Both the position numbers and the translations under genes were made by a program. This document shows positions 1-12,027 of a stretch of DNA of 64,000 bases, piece by piece. The first letter of the stretch is position 1. Each line of letters starts with the position of its first letter. The notes under the pieces were generated by a model. That model was not told the origin of the DNA, did no database searches, and was given only the letters and a program-made list of their open reading frames with translations. Origin of the DNA: Alentia gelatinosa. Lineage: Eukaryota > Annelida > Polychaeta > Phyllodocida > Polynoidae. The stretch spans positions 77,449,193-77,513,192 of the forward strand of contig OX465579.1 of the NCBI GenBank assembly GCA_950022655.1, written 5' to 3'.

Positions 1-1757
1 AAGCAATCAATTATGTCATACCTTCTCTTACGCTTAAAGTGTTATATTAATATATTCAATAGTATTAAGTTAACTCAGTATTTCATAAAACTCAAGATAT
101 ACAGTGACATTCCCGGAATCCTTACAATTGGATAACTTATTGAATCATTAACATAGTTCCGTCTCCGACCTTGAAAATTTAAACAAATCATATAGTCAAT
201 ATGATTAACCCAGACGGCCTATAGCCACGCCCCTTGAGTATTCATGTAAGATATTGCTGAACGAACAATATTAGCTGGTATGATAGGAACTCATTTAGTT
301 GGCAAAATACTTCATACGAATTCTATTAGAATACAAAAGATCTGCATTCTTTGGGTACCCATTCCTTCCAATACTTGTATTTGTGTATTCTACTGTTAAA
401 TTGTTTTTTTCATCAAACTGAGTATTCATCCTTATCATCGGGTGCTTTCAACGTTGTAATATCAGTTCCCCATTAATGTTGGTTTATTGGACACCCTGCT
501 CCTATTTTGTGTATTCAGTTCGGCTGCGACCCCATCGCCGACTAGTGTCAAATGAGAATACTTCCTTACAAAAATACAAATACCCACCACACTACTCATG
601 ATGTCCCGATTCAACCGTTGTTTTTATAGGCAACAATACTTCCAATACACGATTTTATAAGTATTTCAAATCATTCAGGGCGATAATGCCTACAGGCAAA
701 TATGCACGCTAGGGGAGGGGGGGATGTCTGCAGGCATTCACGATGGATTAAAGCATTTTTCAATAGATACATGAAAAAATAAGAGGTTTTATGAAATACG
801 GAATGATATCTGTGAAAATTTACATCATTGCTTTTTTTTAAATCACTCATGGCACTAGTGAGGTTCTTAATGTTGCGTGATAATTTTAACTTTAGTGCAT
901 GCTGTACAGCATTATCGCCCTCCATAGACATACTGCCAAGAAGCATCCTCGCCCCACCAACCTAATCACCAGGAAAGAGTTGATATCTCATGAATTACCA
1001 CCATGGACATACTGTTTATTCCATGAACATATAAATATAAGTCAGGACATCACGTTCATTCATTCAATCACAAGTAAGATTAACTCACTATGGCAGATAT
1101 ATACATGAACTAAGAACACACGAACTATCTGTATAGATAGTGTTGAATGGCACCTTGTTAGATTTACAAATGTTACAAATGTTAAATACGTACATCGTTC
1201 AAATTAATCAAGATAGTTTTCATCTGTCATGTAAATGTGATCTCTACCTCGATAAATTGCGACAAATAATAAACGTACAAAAATGTGTGATAATAATAGA
1301 GACACACAAAATATACCACAAAATTACGCAAATCAAATTGAAGTATCTAAAATACGCCAATTCAGATAGATTGAATTATCTAATGAGTAATGTTAGATAA
1401 AGTCATAAACCAAAAGATCACCAATACAAACGAAGAAAAATGCAAATACAGAATTGAATAATAAAAAAGGAACATTGAGCTATATTTGACAGGATTTAAG
1501 CAGGCGTCTTGATATACTCCTTATTAACCATACTGTTTCCAAATGAGAATAATCTTAATTATGACATACGTCTAAGACTAACATTGTCATGGAATGCTAA
1601 GCTATAGAGGAAATCAATAAGAGGGTTTAGCCATGACCAATACACCATGAGTTTGATCGTGCAGTGATTTCACGAGGAGGTAGCCGCGTGAAATTAAGAA
1701 ACAATCAAGTGAATGACTATTTGGCCACGTTTAACCACCCAAATCGATTAGAGATTT
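1..1757. other. AT-rich stretch without a recognisable gene
   Basis: Only short open frames without family resemblance are present on either strand. No splice-bounded exon, RNA gene or repeat was recognised. Confidence 0.5.
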
Positions 1758-2066
1758 TATCTAACCCCCTGTATTTCCCCCCTCAAAGACTCAACATTGA
1801 GAACGCATAATCAATGCCCATGGAGAATTGTAAAAGAAGACTCAATGGGTGATGCTATCACAAACGTTAGCCAATTAGTCAGTTATAGAGGTGAGAAAAA
1901 AATCCCACTCGATCTATAGCTGTTGAAAATATTGTTTGGTTTGCAACGTAATCTCACTTTGCCTCGTGATATTACTCCACAACTGAAATTCATGGCTACT
2001 TTCAGGAGCTATGGATTTCGATGCAGTTCCTTCTTATTATCTCACCCATCATTTGGAGTAAAAGAC
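1758..2066 (+). repeat. MITE family A, subfamily I, copy 1
   Basis: The first ~140 bp begin with a form of TATCTCACCCC, contain CAATGCCCATGGAG, CTCAATGGGTGATG and ACAAACGTTAGCCAATTAG, and end with the inverted complement GAGGTGAGA. The following ~170 bp (ending near GATGCAGTTCCTTCTTA) match the copies at 40627 and 50921. No coding capacity is visible. The outer limit is approximate. Confidence 0.65.
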
Positions 2067-2524
2067 GTGATCAATATATATATATGTATATATATTTTTT
2101 TAATGACATTGTTTTTGTTAAATCCCAGTCAATGATTGGCTAACATTTCTGATGTTGCCGTTCTTAACATCAGTTGGATATTTTTTTTACTTTACCAGAA
2201 ACATCATTAGGTAACAGTATCCTATATAAAGTCTGTGGGGAAAGATACCAGGGGCAAACTAAACCAAGCCAGGAGTGAGCATAATTTGGTGTTGTTCTTT
2301 TCTCAGTGTTTTCTCTTCCGATGTACATTCAGCTGTTTTTTGCATGCCGCAGGTTTGATACCCTGAAAGACAATTGTCTTCATATATTAAGAGGAATATT
2401 TTACTCTCCGTAAACGGAGATGACTATTACTTAAGTTTTAGCTATGAATAATATGGTCATTTAACATAGATCCATAAGTGTATTCTATTGCTTCAGTCAT
2501 CATGATTTTGTTTGTTTGAGTAGT
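2067..2524. other. Region 3' of GILT, no distinct feature
   Basis: This stretch probably includes the 3' UTR of the minus-strand GILT gene. I saw no convincing polyadenylation signal and no other feature. Confidence 0.4.
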
Positions 2525-2590
2525 TTAACGTCCACTATGTTCTATCAGACTTACTTTTGTTACCGGCCGAGTTCCAGGCTGTTGAACTCC
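2525..2590 (-). CDS. GILT terminal exon (tentative)
   Basis: An AG acceptor (atcatag) opens a phase-0 frame of 21 residues, GVQQPGTRPVTKV through SGR, then TAA. The G..P spacing after Y-K resembles the GILT ending (Y.G.KP..C), but the usual last cysteine is absent. A possible donor (AAAgtaagt) lies inside, so a different 3' end is possible. Confidence 0.55.
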   Translation of the reverse strand, partial: GVQQPGTRPVTKVSLIEHSGR

Positions 2591-5500
2591 CTATGATTTT
2601 ACAAATATCAACGACCGGCAGATGTAAACTGGTGACGAAATGTTCATGAAATGCACCTCTCAACCCAGTGGAACAGGCCCTTGATATACTTTGCTTAGAA
2701 CTTTTGGTGATTTCTTTTTTAAATCGACATGTAAGTCGAGTTTCCAGGTTTGAGTGGAATTTACTGAGTTTTCTCAATAATGAGATTCCTGACAGATTCT
2801 GTAAAGTAGCTCAGATCCTACTGAAAGATGGTAATAAATAATTCCCTGAAAGCCAGGGAATATTTTAAGATATAACATATTAAAATGTTTCTTTTGAATT
2901 GATTGGTAACATACCTTGTATGTATCACAGATAAGTCCCACCAGGTTGGTAATGGCTTGTTGCTGAATATCGTCCGTGTGAACCTTTAACCGGGAAAAAA
3001 TAACATATCTTGAGCGAATAATACAGAGAACACAGGCGCCATCTATTGGATATAAGTAGAAATCGATATTTGATGCTAGCGCCACCACTAGACATTATCG
3101 CACATACATCTGCCAATATTCACCTGAACTTATCTTTTTACAGATTTTTTTTTATACAGTATCCCTGTTTAACCTATAAAACATGATTACTAAACCAAGG
3201 GTAAAAATCAGCATCAATTTATTGCTTGAAACGTGACTTAAAGCCAGCATAGACCAGCCATTAAAAGAATCTTCCATTGGGGTGGCCATGAATTTGACGC
3301 CGTTGGGCATCTACTACACAAGCTGACAGTGTACAAACCCACAGGTAAGTTCAATGACCGAGGTGGCACTGCAGTCGAGCGTACTACATATGCAGGCTAA
3401 TTTATTACGTTCTATGTGTCATTGCCCGTTACACCGTTGTGTGGTCACCGACATTGACCATATTGCTTACTCCACTGCACCGATTGCTATAACCAACCGC
3501 GGCAGCTGTGCAGTGGTCTTTTGTGGTCATGCAGTCTGCCCAAAGGAAGACCCCCTTTAGACTCTACTGGAGTGTCCAAATAGAAAAACCCAAAGCATAT
3601 TGTAGGGTTCATTAAATACCAACACAAGTTGTGTATCACATATTTCCATAATCAAAGTTATAATTAAGATAAACATAATATAATAAAAGGTAAACATATA
3701 TGTTGCATACATATTACAAAGTATTCATTTATATACAGTGTACTACATATGTTATATACAGTATACTGTCCACAACCACCAAAAAAAAATAAAAAAATTC
3801 TTATGTGAAATATTTTGATTTTTTCTCCGGTTGGAGACAAGTGCTATTCCCCACGTATCTTAAATCCTTATATGAAATATCTGATGATATAAAGAGAATA
3901 GTAATATTACCAACGATAAAGGTATAATAAAGGTAGTTAAAGTCTAGCCACTAACCCCGTTTAGCGTCACCCAAGGAACAAAAGTGTGTTTGGGATTAAG
4001 TTGGTCCGTCTTTTCCGCCATCTTGTGCTCCAGAGCGTTACCGAGTGGACCAGTCATGCACTTCTCAATCGGCGCGTAGTCTATGCCTAGTTTTTTAGCA
4101 CACTGTGTAATAAAGACAGATATGAGCAAGGAAATACATAGACAATCATTGTTTGTTGCATTTATTATCCATCCTTTCGAATAAATTAAACCCAGTAATT
4201 GCCATATTAAAGGGTATAACAATATGGACTATTTCTTTGCTCTATAGCACAAAGGGACTATTTTGCCCGTGTACCATGGTTTTGAGGCCGTATATCACAG
4301 GTTTGAATCCGTATACCACAGTTATGGTATCTGACGGGCTTTATACAATGGGCAGTGGTTTACTGATTCCCCATACATTGTTAATTGGGCGCTTTGCATA
4401 CGAGGGATAATAAAAGGATTTATACACTGGGTTCAAACGATCACAATCAATCAAACCTTATAAAACTATTCGTTGCTCATTTCGTCAAGTTAATTCCTGT
4501 GTTGAATTAAGTCACTTTCAAAAACCGCTCCTTATAGTGGTGGGGTAAATTAGCGTATCCCCTCACTTCTTCGAGTTGGGATGTTTCGATTATCTATCAG
4601 TAACGGTTCCTTTTTTAATGTAAAGGCATAGAATAAGGAATAGATTTGGCTACGTTTTTTTAAAAATCTTAGTTTTGCTCTTGCATGCAATTCTTTTGTA
4701 CTAAAGCCTGATTTGGTTCTAGTCGGATATTATAGGAAATACGAAGGGTTTTATTTTGTAGTAACTGGGTTTCGTAGGAGGTCTTGTTTAATTGATTGTC
4801 GTATATAATATCGCAGTAATCTATATAAGGTAAAATGGTAGTCTTATAGATTGTGGTTGCTATATCTGGATTTATTAGGGGTTTAATTTTCGTAAGTAAA
4901 TAAATTTTGTCAGAGATCTTATTGTTAGTATTTCATATATGTTCTAAATATCTCAGGTTCTCGTCTATAACTAGTCCAAGATAATTAAAGGAACGAACCC
5001 TATCTAACTTGCTATTGTTCATTACAAATTTTACATCTTTTGCCAGCTGAGTATTCCCGAAGGCCATCCAGTAAGTATTTTTTTCATTAATAGTCAAAAG
5101 GTTCCTTGAGCACCATGCTTCCACTTTTATGATGGCTTCTGCCATATTTGTTACATTGCCAATGGTCACTACCGTGTCATCCGCGTATAATGTAGTTTCG
5201 TAATTAGTCAGATCGTCAATCAAATCATTGATTTAAACTAAAAAGAGGGTTGGGCCTAAAATTGACCCCTGTGGGACACCGAATGTAACATTAGCGATTC
5301 CTGAATTTTTTTTGTTAAGTCTTGTTTTGTGCGAGAGGATAGCTTTTAAACCATAGACACGTTTTATTGTTTAAGCCAACATTATTGAGTTTTTTAATAA
5401 GTAAATTATGTGAAACGGCATCAAAAGCTTTGTTAAAATTTAAAAATAGGGAGTAAGAGGGATAATTATTGTTTTATTCTATTTGTGATGAACCGTAAGA

Positions 5501-8500
5501 ATTTGGAAATAGCTGTGATGGTTCAACGATTAAATCTGAAGCCGAATTGATTACTAGTTAATAGGTAATTTTCCTTAAGATATTTCTATTAATCTATTAT
5601 TCATAATTTTCTCAAAGATTTGGCCTGGTAATGGTAGTAGGCTAATTGGTCTATGGTTCTCAACATGTTTAGAGTTCCCCTTCTTGGGTATCGGTGTAAT
5701 TAATGCCTTTTTCCAACAAGTAGGATATAGACCGTGTTGCATGGATGAGTTAAAGATAATGGCTAACTTGTCGGGGGCTGCTATAAAGGCGACTTTTAGG
5801 ACAGAAGAGCGTATATTATCTATTGCAGGAGATGTTGATTTTCTTTATTACTTTATGACTTCATCGACTTCGATGGGGGCATGTAGTAGGTCTGTTTGAT
5901 CTGATCTTTCTGGGAAAGGAAACGCATACATTATAGGGGGTGGAAGTTTATTTGCTAGGTCTTGCCAAATTATGGCAAAATAGTTGTTAATAAAATCCGG
6001 GATGTCATCAATCGGGACTTGTGAATTATCATTTTGATCAATAAGGGTTTTGATCGATGAGTGTTCTTTTATATGCAAGGTTAGCAATTTGTGCTTCCCT
6101 TTTTTCCACAAGTTGATTTTAAACCACATCTTTGATGCACTTCTAGCGTGTTGGATCTGTGTGGAGCTGAGAGGCATACCGAGCCTTATTTTGTATCACC
6201 TGCAGCTTATTACAAAAGGCTATACATGTTGTATTTCTATTGTGCGAGAATACATCCCCGTACTCGAAGTAAGGTTGTACCTTTGCCCTATATAGCATAA
6301 TGGCTTGGCTTGTTGTTAAATAATTGCATAGCTGAGTTAATAGGTATGTTTTATATCCTGCACTTTTTTTAAAAATCTGATCATGCCCTTTTCATCTGTT
6401 TCTGACCTGCTAAGGATGAAGGTCCTCACAGAAAAGCAACCACTTAGTTGATTTGAGTGATCTGTGTTGAGTGGTGTCATTTTGCATGTTTTCAGGGATA
6501 CTGGATTCATTTCCCTCAGTTTGATGAACCTAGGCTTGTTATTAGCCCTCTCGCGCCGGGCTCCTCTCATGCGGCAAACAGCGTAACGCCGGATAACTGG
6601 GTCCACATATACTCCTCTCATCTAGGCTGGTTGGTTACGCCATGGTCAATCAGTTACAAAATCGATAAAAACAAATATGTTCTACCCGATAAAAACAAAG
6701 TTTGGTATCAAAATTATCGCCTTGTTATGTAGAATAAGTCTGTTGAATATGAGGAATTTCTATCCCCCACCCCGACATTTCAGTTCCTCCTTCTTCGTAG
6801 ATTTAGGCGTGTACACAGTAGCGTTCCTCCAAATGCCAATTCTGACTACATGAGCAATTTGGGACTTGCAACAGGAAAACTACAATACCGTGACAGTCTC
6901 TGAGACTGGTAGGATGTCATACCACCCTATACAGTGAATAAAGAGGAAATAGTGAGTGACGTTATTATATCAGTCCTTACCGTGACGGCTTCTGTGACTG
7001 GCAGGTTGTCCGACTCTTCTATACAGTGAATGAAGGGGAAGTACTTCGTCGCATTATTCCCGAGAAGGAAAATGGCGCATGTCTAGATGGTAAAATCATG
7101 TGAAGAACAAAAACTCTAATTAGATGATCGTCGATGAATTATTACTACAATGATCGGAACAACATATGAGGAAAAACTCAAATGAAATCATCTATAACAA
7201 GAGGGGACCATCCATAAGTATGTAAGGAAAATTTCTTAAGTATGTGACCTCCCACCCTCTCCATCTCGTACGCATTAGATTAAAGAAGGAATGTTCGCAA
7301 AATTTGTAATACCCCCCCCCCCCCCCAAGGCAATATCTTAAATCTGTGGCTATATTTCATAGATGTCCTATTGAAACTTTAGGCAAGTGTAGTATTTTAT
7401 CAAATTCTAGTGTGAACACATTACAGAGATGCCAATGAGGTCGAGAAATATTTTCTAAAATCTTTACTAATCCTGTTCATCTCCATTCTTCATCTCTAAT
7501 AAGAATGAAAAAAAACCCAGAAATAACTGGAAAACTGACAATTTATCACCATGCCACTTGTATTTGGGCTTCCCGACTAATTCTTCACTAATATATCACC
7601 AGAGAGAGGCAGCCGTTCTAATGCGTGACTACAGTCCATAAATGGTTGTGGACGCCAATTACTAGCTCAAGCTTGTAGTGCACTCCCTACACAAGATTTT
7701 AACTTCTTTTATTCAGGTCGGTTCGGTTACAGGTATCACGGTCTGCCACCTACCCGTTTCCAGAGAACTTAGATAGCAATCTGTTGCTACACATACATTA
7801 TCATGGCTGACTATCTTTCACAGACACATCTCTTTCACAGACTCAAGGAGAAACACAAGGCAGCGACAAAATCGCTAGTAGGAATGGAGTAAGGAACTAC
7901 ATGAATGACTCAGCATGGAGAAGTATATCTGTACCTTAGAAAAGAAGACACAAAAATTCTATGTAATCCTAAACTAGACCGTCTGTACCATATATTTGCT
8001 AGTCCCTTGTCAAATGTGCAGACCATTGTAATCGATATGTCCCAAGTGTTGTCTTTGTCTTGTTTTCTTATACTGTAACGGCTGCATTGTAAACACAATA
8101 CTGTAGAAACCGGGGCCTAGTGTCATACTTTGTAGTTTCTGCCTTGTCACAGTCCCTGAGCACCTTATCGCTTGGCTCTAGAGAGGCCAAACATGAATTT
8201 CAAGCTGTGGTAAGCAAACCCTTGGAACATTACTGTGAATTTATAATTTCAAATGAAAAAGTGAGAAAACCAGACCCTACCATTGTGTAAGTCTTCATAT
8301 TTCAAAAATATCTATCTGGATTTTGAATATTGATAACTGATCACAATACGGAAGATCGCTCATGAGAGCGAGTATTGTTGGTCGTAAAACTCTCCGAATA
8401 AAAAAAAACAAAAAAAAACCCTGATGACTAGGATACCTCAATGTACCTTTTGATTGTGACAATGAAACTGCTTTTCAACAAAAGATGAATACATGTAAAT

Positions 8501-11500
8501 GCTAGGAGAAACGAGAGTTCTTCCTTCATAAAGAAGCGGAGTGGACTTACCTCAATAACGTTACCCACACATTCATTAGGACCATGCTGACAGTCAAACT
8601 TCCATTTGTTGCCGTCTTTCATCTCCTGCAAAGAAAGACGTTATATCTTATAGCACAAAGCAGAGCTTAAATACGGGACATTCATAAGGCTCTCTTGGGA
8701 GGAGCAGTTATATTTGACTATTAAACAGTTATTATTCCGTGGACACGACCTTTCACTCCTGATACCACCTAATCAATTATAACTACAAAATGAATCCTAG
8801 TCCTATCATTCCAGCCCTGATGAAGGTTACACCTTGCCCGAAACGCAGGCACATAGAATTGTTAATCAATAACTAAACCAGAAATATGAAAGGAAGTATC
8901 CACATAATAATTGAACATCGAATATTGATGAGGGGCTGTTGGTCATTTCCCTAAAGTGGTGATTCCATCAGACTAGAAGCTTTATCGGAAAGTTTCTGAA
9001 GTCCTTGGAATGTATCAAAGAATATCTTATATGGTGAATTTTTTCGCACGATAAATCGTATACGTGTCCGAAATTACCAGAAAAAAATGTGTGCTTCCAC
9101 CGCCAGCTATGCTTATACGAAACTTTCCGATTTTCATTTCGGCAAGTTACAGGTGCTCGGTGGAATCACCGCTTTAGTCATGAATATAATTAGTTTGTCT
9201 CTCTTTGTTGTTTTAAAATATTCCCTATTAAAGGTGGTATTACTGCTAGAGGACAGACATATACTCCCTCGTTTGTCAGAAACGGTCTTATGATGGAACA
9301 AGTATGTACTAGTCAACAGATTTTAGCTATATCGTTTTACAAGATTGTATGATTACCCCCAATGAGTTCACTTTTAATCATAATCAGCTTTTCTGTGAAT
9401 TTCTCGTCAGCTTGTTGCAGATTCTAGAAATTGTAGAAAGTTCCTATTTTGATACAAATTCTGGTTAGTTACTGATTAATGTGAGCCATCTCAACTTGAT
9501 CATGCATACAAGGTTGAGAAAGGTGTGGAACAAGTCGTAATGTCGAGTCCCCCAAAAAAAGAAAGTTTTTTTTTCAGATAAAATGAAATACTAGAAAATT
9601 TTGGTTTTCAATAATCTAAAAATTCAGAAATCATAGTTTATGGATAGCCCATTCTTACCATGGCGTTTCCGTAGGGGACCACCTGGAGATTCATGATGCT
9701 ACTCAGTTTGTTCCAGGCTGGCCACAGCGTGTCCGTGACGTACATCTTACAATCCGGACACAGCGACTCCAGGTAGAGAGTGAAGTTCACCCGCCCAGCC
9801 TCCGACCCCTGCCGCCGGGAGGCGCCCCACACGCTCCGCTCACACTGACGCTCTACCTAGCGGAGAAAAGAGGGCAAACTGCTGAATTGTGATCGTCGAA
9901 AGCATTGTGGTAGCAGGATGTGTCAAATGGAAGAATTGGGGAATTGGGTTTTCATATTATTTATAAACCTCCGTGTGAATGTTTATCAAATATTGCCCGC
10001 TGCTGGGGGTGCAGTAATAATAATATCCGTGCCTACTGTGACTTTCAAGTAATTAAAATGGCTTTTTTCATCGATTAGAGGTATATAACAATAAGCATAC
10101 GCCCTTTCTGTGGAGGAAAACGGTTCCCGTTCTTGGTCAGTCATCGATTTTATACTGAATTCCGCCTATGGCGTCAGGCAGTATGCAATCGACAACTGAC
10201 TCCGAACACGAACCGTTTCGTCCATAGTAGAGACGCTTCCTAGTATTATTACTACATTAAAAGGTGAAATTATTGCCTTAATAAACTTCTGTCAAACAAC
10301 ATTTATATTGCATTTAGTTCAGATGGAAAGTTGTTGCACCCTAGAAACTATTTACCAATTATCTATCACTGTAAAACTACATTAACATTTTGAATCATGA
10401 TATCAACATAATATTCAATATTTGAAGATATTTTCATGTATTTTACTCAGGTAAAAGCTCAGATTTGAACCCTAGCTGTCTATTGCTATTACATTCACAA
10501 TAGGTGATACATCGACCCATAATTTTGATACCTTTTACTATATACCCATGCCTTATATAGTGTAAATATTATGTTTTGCCATATAACGAAAAAAATACTG
10601 TACGGACCACTGGTCCGTACACTAAAATACGGACCACCTTGCCATACACGTTTATGAAGATATTGGTTGTTAAGCTAAATTAAAATTATTTTTTTTTAAA
10701 TTTTGGGTACATAGTAAATATATAACGTCCAACCATGCTTGTACAAGCCACAGAACTCGATGATAATTTACCATTTGTACGGAACTCGGCGTAAACGCCT
10801 CAGTCCGTACAAACCGTAAATTAGCATCTTGTTCTGTGACTTGTACAGCATGGTCCGGACGTTCTATATAATTACAATATCAAACTCATAACACATTAAT
10901 TTGAATTGAACCCGATATATCTGGAGGCTACTACATATGAATATAATGAATGTCATACGTTGAAATATCAATGTGTAACTTTCTAGATAATTCACTAAAC
11001 AAAAGAAGGGAGAAAAACTCTTTCGACTCGTGGGAGAGGCACTAAAAACCCGGAGATCTCTGTGAGGGTAATCGATCCCTGCATTGTCAGCTTCGTACAA
11101 CAGACAATGGCTCTACTGGCTCTACTCTAACAACTACCCCACTTTGCCTACACTGACCCTATACTGACCCAGACAACCCCAGCCTCGACGTCCGGCCCCA
11201 TACAGCTCACCATTTCCAGCACACAGCAATCACGCCACACACGCACATCCTAATTTCACACGATATTACCCGGGTACTTAATTTATCAGAACTATATTTT
11301 TTAATCAAGGTATCATATGGCTTACTTAGGAGGTGTTATTGCCACTTAACGCTAATGCTGATAGCAATGCATGAGTCACAGTGACATTTGTGTGCTCCTT
11401 TTGAACAGATGGATTCATTTCAGAAAAAGAAGACTCAGGTATATTTTTTGCAGAACATCTGCCATCTGCGACAGCCCCCCCACATTTTGGTGCAACTGTA

Positions 11501-11880
11501 GCCGCTGGGGCCGTTGGGGGCAGCTGGGGGCATGGAGTAAATCTAGTATTAGGGACACCCAGTGAAAGGGAACACCTTGCCCAGAATGGTTCCTTCTAGC
11601 AGATGTCTAATTTCACCCAGTATAAGGGTGGATGCGCGTGAGTGGACAATTGGTTGGGAACGGAGGGTATCCCCTTAAGTGGGGTTCTATTGTCCATCTT
11701 ACATACCTGACAGCGCCGAGCGATCTCCTTGGAGCTGCACCAGACGCTGGGCGGGAAGTCACACTCTACGTCATAAGACAGCGGCGCCATGCTGCCTGAC
11801 GCCAGCGACCTGTACTTCAGAGTTTCCCCGCATGATGCCGTCCACAAGCAGAAGAAAACGATCACGGTCAAGGTCATCAT
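2525..11880 (-). CDS. GILT-like lysosomal thiol reductase (seven exons, complete)
   Basis: The gene assembles from seven exons (11707-11880, 9659-9856, 8551-8625, 6981-7082, 3956-4102, 2915-2983, 2525-2590), all joined in phase 0 with GT-AG introns, giving 276 codons. Human GILT (IFI30) has about 250 residues. GILT reduces protein disulfides in endo-lysosomes and aids antigen processing in vertebrates; invertebrate members are linked to innate immunity. Visible hallmarks are an N-terminal hydrophobic signal peptide, PPSVWC near residue 45, the redox motif CPDC at residues 91-94, and the family signature CQHGx2ECx2Nx4C starting at residue 136. That signature is completed only across the exon 3/4 junction, which confirms the join. 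VPWVTLNG follows near residue 230. The start is the first of two adjacent Met codons in a CCACC context. The C-terminal exon is the least certain part. Confidence 0.93.
2915..2983 (-). CDS. GILT exon 6
   Basis: This exon encodes 23 residues, VHTDDIQQQAITNL then VGLICDTYK. It matches the GILT stretch after VPWV..NG that ends in the conserved C..Y. It is flanked by an AG acceptor and a gtatgt donor, phase 0 on both sides. Confidence 0.9.
2984..3955. other. GILT intron 5
   Basis: No gene was recognised. The sequence is AT-rich, with an A-rich run near 3780. Confidence 0.5.
3956..4102 (-). CDS. GILT exon 5
   Basis: This exon encodes 49 residues, starting CAKKLGIDYAPIEKC and ending HTFVPWVTLNG, the very conserved GILT C-terminal motif (T..L.P.h.yVPWV..NG). 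The acceptor is ttacacag and the donor gttagt. Confidence 0.95.
4139..4345 (+). repeat. Dispersed ~205-bp repeat, copy 1
   Basis: The stretch from TTTGTTGCATTTATTATCCA to the paired sites TATACCACAG and TTATGGTATCTGACGGG reappears reversed at 61074-61284. It starts about 36 bp upstream of the GILT exon 5 acceptor, in intron 4. No coding capacity is visible. Confidence 0.75.
4346..6888. other. GILT intron 4, main part
   Basis: Most of this stretch is the LINE remnant at 4640-6290. The part from about 6300 to 6880 has no recognised content beyond open frames without family resemblance. Confidence 0.5.
4640..6290 (-). mobile_element. Non-LTR retrotransposon (LINE) remnant, reverse transcriptase
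   Basis: Reverse-transcriptase motifs appear in order on the minus strand. ALITPIPKKGNSKHVENHR (palm/fingers entry) lies near 5640-5710, GVPQGSILGPTLF near 5240-5280, and the catalytic YADDTVV near 5180, followed by FNYLGLVIDENL. An upstream frame at 5848-6177 fits the linker between endonuclease and RT. Frameshifts and stops break it. It sits inside GILT intron 4 in the same orientation as the gene and is presumably inert. Confidence 0.85.
6889..6966 (-). pseudogene. Decayed tandem copy of GILT exon 4
   Basis: In the exon's reading frame this stretch gives 26 codons (YFLFIHCIGWYDILP and flanks), of which 17 match the functional exon 4. The end has the same VT codons followed by gtattg, a still-usable GT. 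An in-frame TGA lies two codons before the homology starts, and no acceptor gives phase 0 without a stop. It is therefore an exon relic offset by 92 bp from the real exon. Confidence 0.85.
6981..7082 (-). CDS. GILT exon 4
   Basis: This exon encodes 34 residues beginning TCAIFLLGNNATKYF and containing PFIHCIEESDNLP, the counterpart of the conserved 'FLTIVCMEE' region of GILT. The acceptor is ctag and the donor is gtaagg, both phase 0. The initial T-C completes the Nx4C part of the signature. A decayed copy lies 14 bp past its donor. Confidence 0.93.
7083..8550. other. GILT intron 3
   Basis: This intron has no recognisable gene or element. It contains a C run of about 18 bp at 7309-7326. Confidence 0.6.
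8551..8625 (-). CDS. GILT exon 3 (signature motif)
   Basis: This exon encodes 25 residues ending CQHGPNECVGNVIE. It lies between a pyrimidine-rich acceptor (ctttgcag) and a gtaagt donor. It carries most of the GILT signature; the last cysteine comes from exon 4. Confidence 0.95.
8626..9658. other. GILT intron 2
   Basis: No gene or recognisable repeat is visible. Confidence 0.5.
9659..9856 (-). CDS. GILT exon 2 (thioredoxin-like active site)
   Basis: This exon encodes 66 residues, bounded by a ctag acceptor and a gtaaga donor. It contains VNFTLYLESLCPDC, the strand plus active-site CxxC of the GILT fold, and VVPYGNAM, the conserved VPYGNA turn. Both catalytic cysteines are present, so an active reductase is expected. 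Confidence 0.95.
9857..11706. other. GILT intron 1
   Basis: This intron contains a fold-back element at 10535-10870. Otherwise there is no recognisable content. Confidence 0.5.
10535..10870. repeat. Fold-back (MITE-like) family B, copy 1
   Basis: The right half is an imperfect palindrome with ~75-bp arms. TATATAACGTCCAACCATGC at 10719 is mirrored by GCATGGTCCGGACGTTCTATAT ending near 10870. The left part carries the small palindrome CGGACCACTGGTCCG. The same sequence recurs at 25400-25945. No coding capacity is visible. Confidence 0.8.
11707..11880 (-). CDS. GILT exon 1 (signal peptide and N-terminal cysteine motif)
   Basis: This exon encodes 58 residues. It starts MMTLTVIVFF, a hydrophobic signal peptide, and continues to the GILT N-terminal motif DFPPSVWCSSKEIARRCQ. 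The donor after CAG is gtatgt. The frame continues in exon 2 as VERQCERS, which restores the family's usual IA..C.V..QC spacing. Confidence 0.93.
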
Positions 11881-12027
11881 GGTGGGGAAGGTCAAGTAAG
11901 CTGCAAGGATAACAATGAAGATGAGTAACCTACAAATATAGAAAGTGAAAACTATGTCAAAAAGCAATGAAACTCCGATAAGATCACGAATTATCGGAAT
12001 TTTAAAAACAACAACGAAACCACTCAT

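Noticed and set aside
3290..3560. A conserved short element shared with about 14030-14210 and 58130-58160
   Set aside because: Only a motif like GCAGTCnGCCCAAnGGAA is common; too short to support a repeat family.
6337..6732. Overlapping frames of about 90 codons on both strands
   Set aside because: Neither shows a recognisable domain; likely chance frames at the edge of the LINE remnant.
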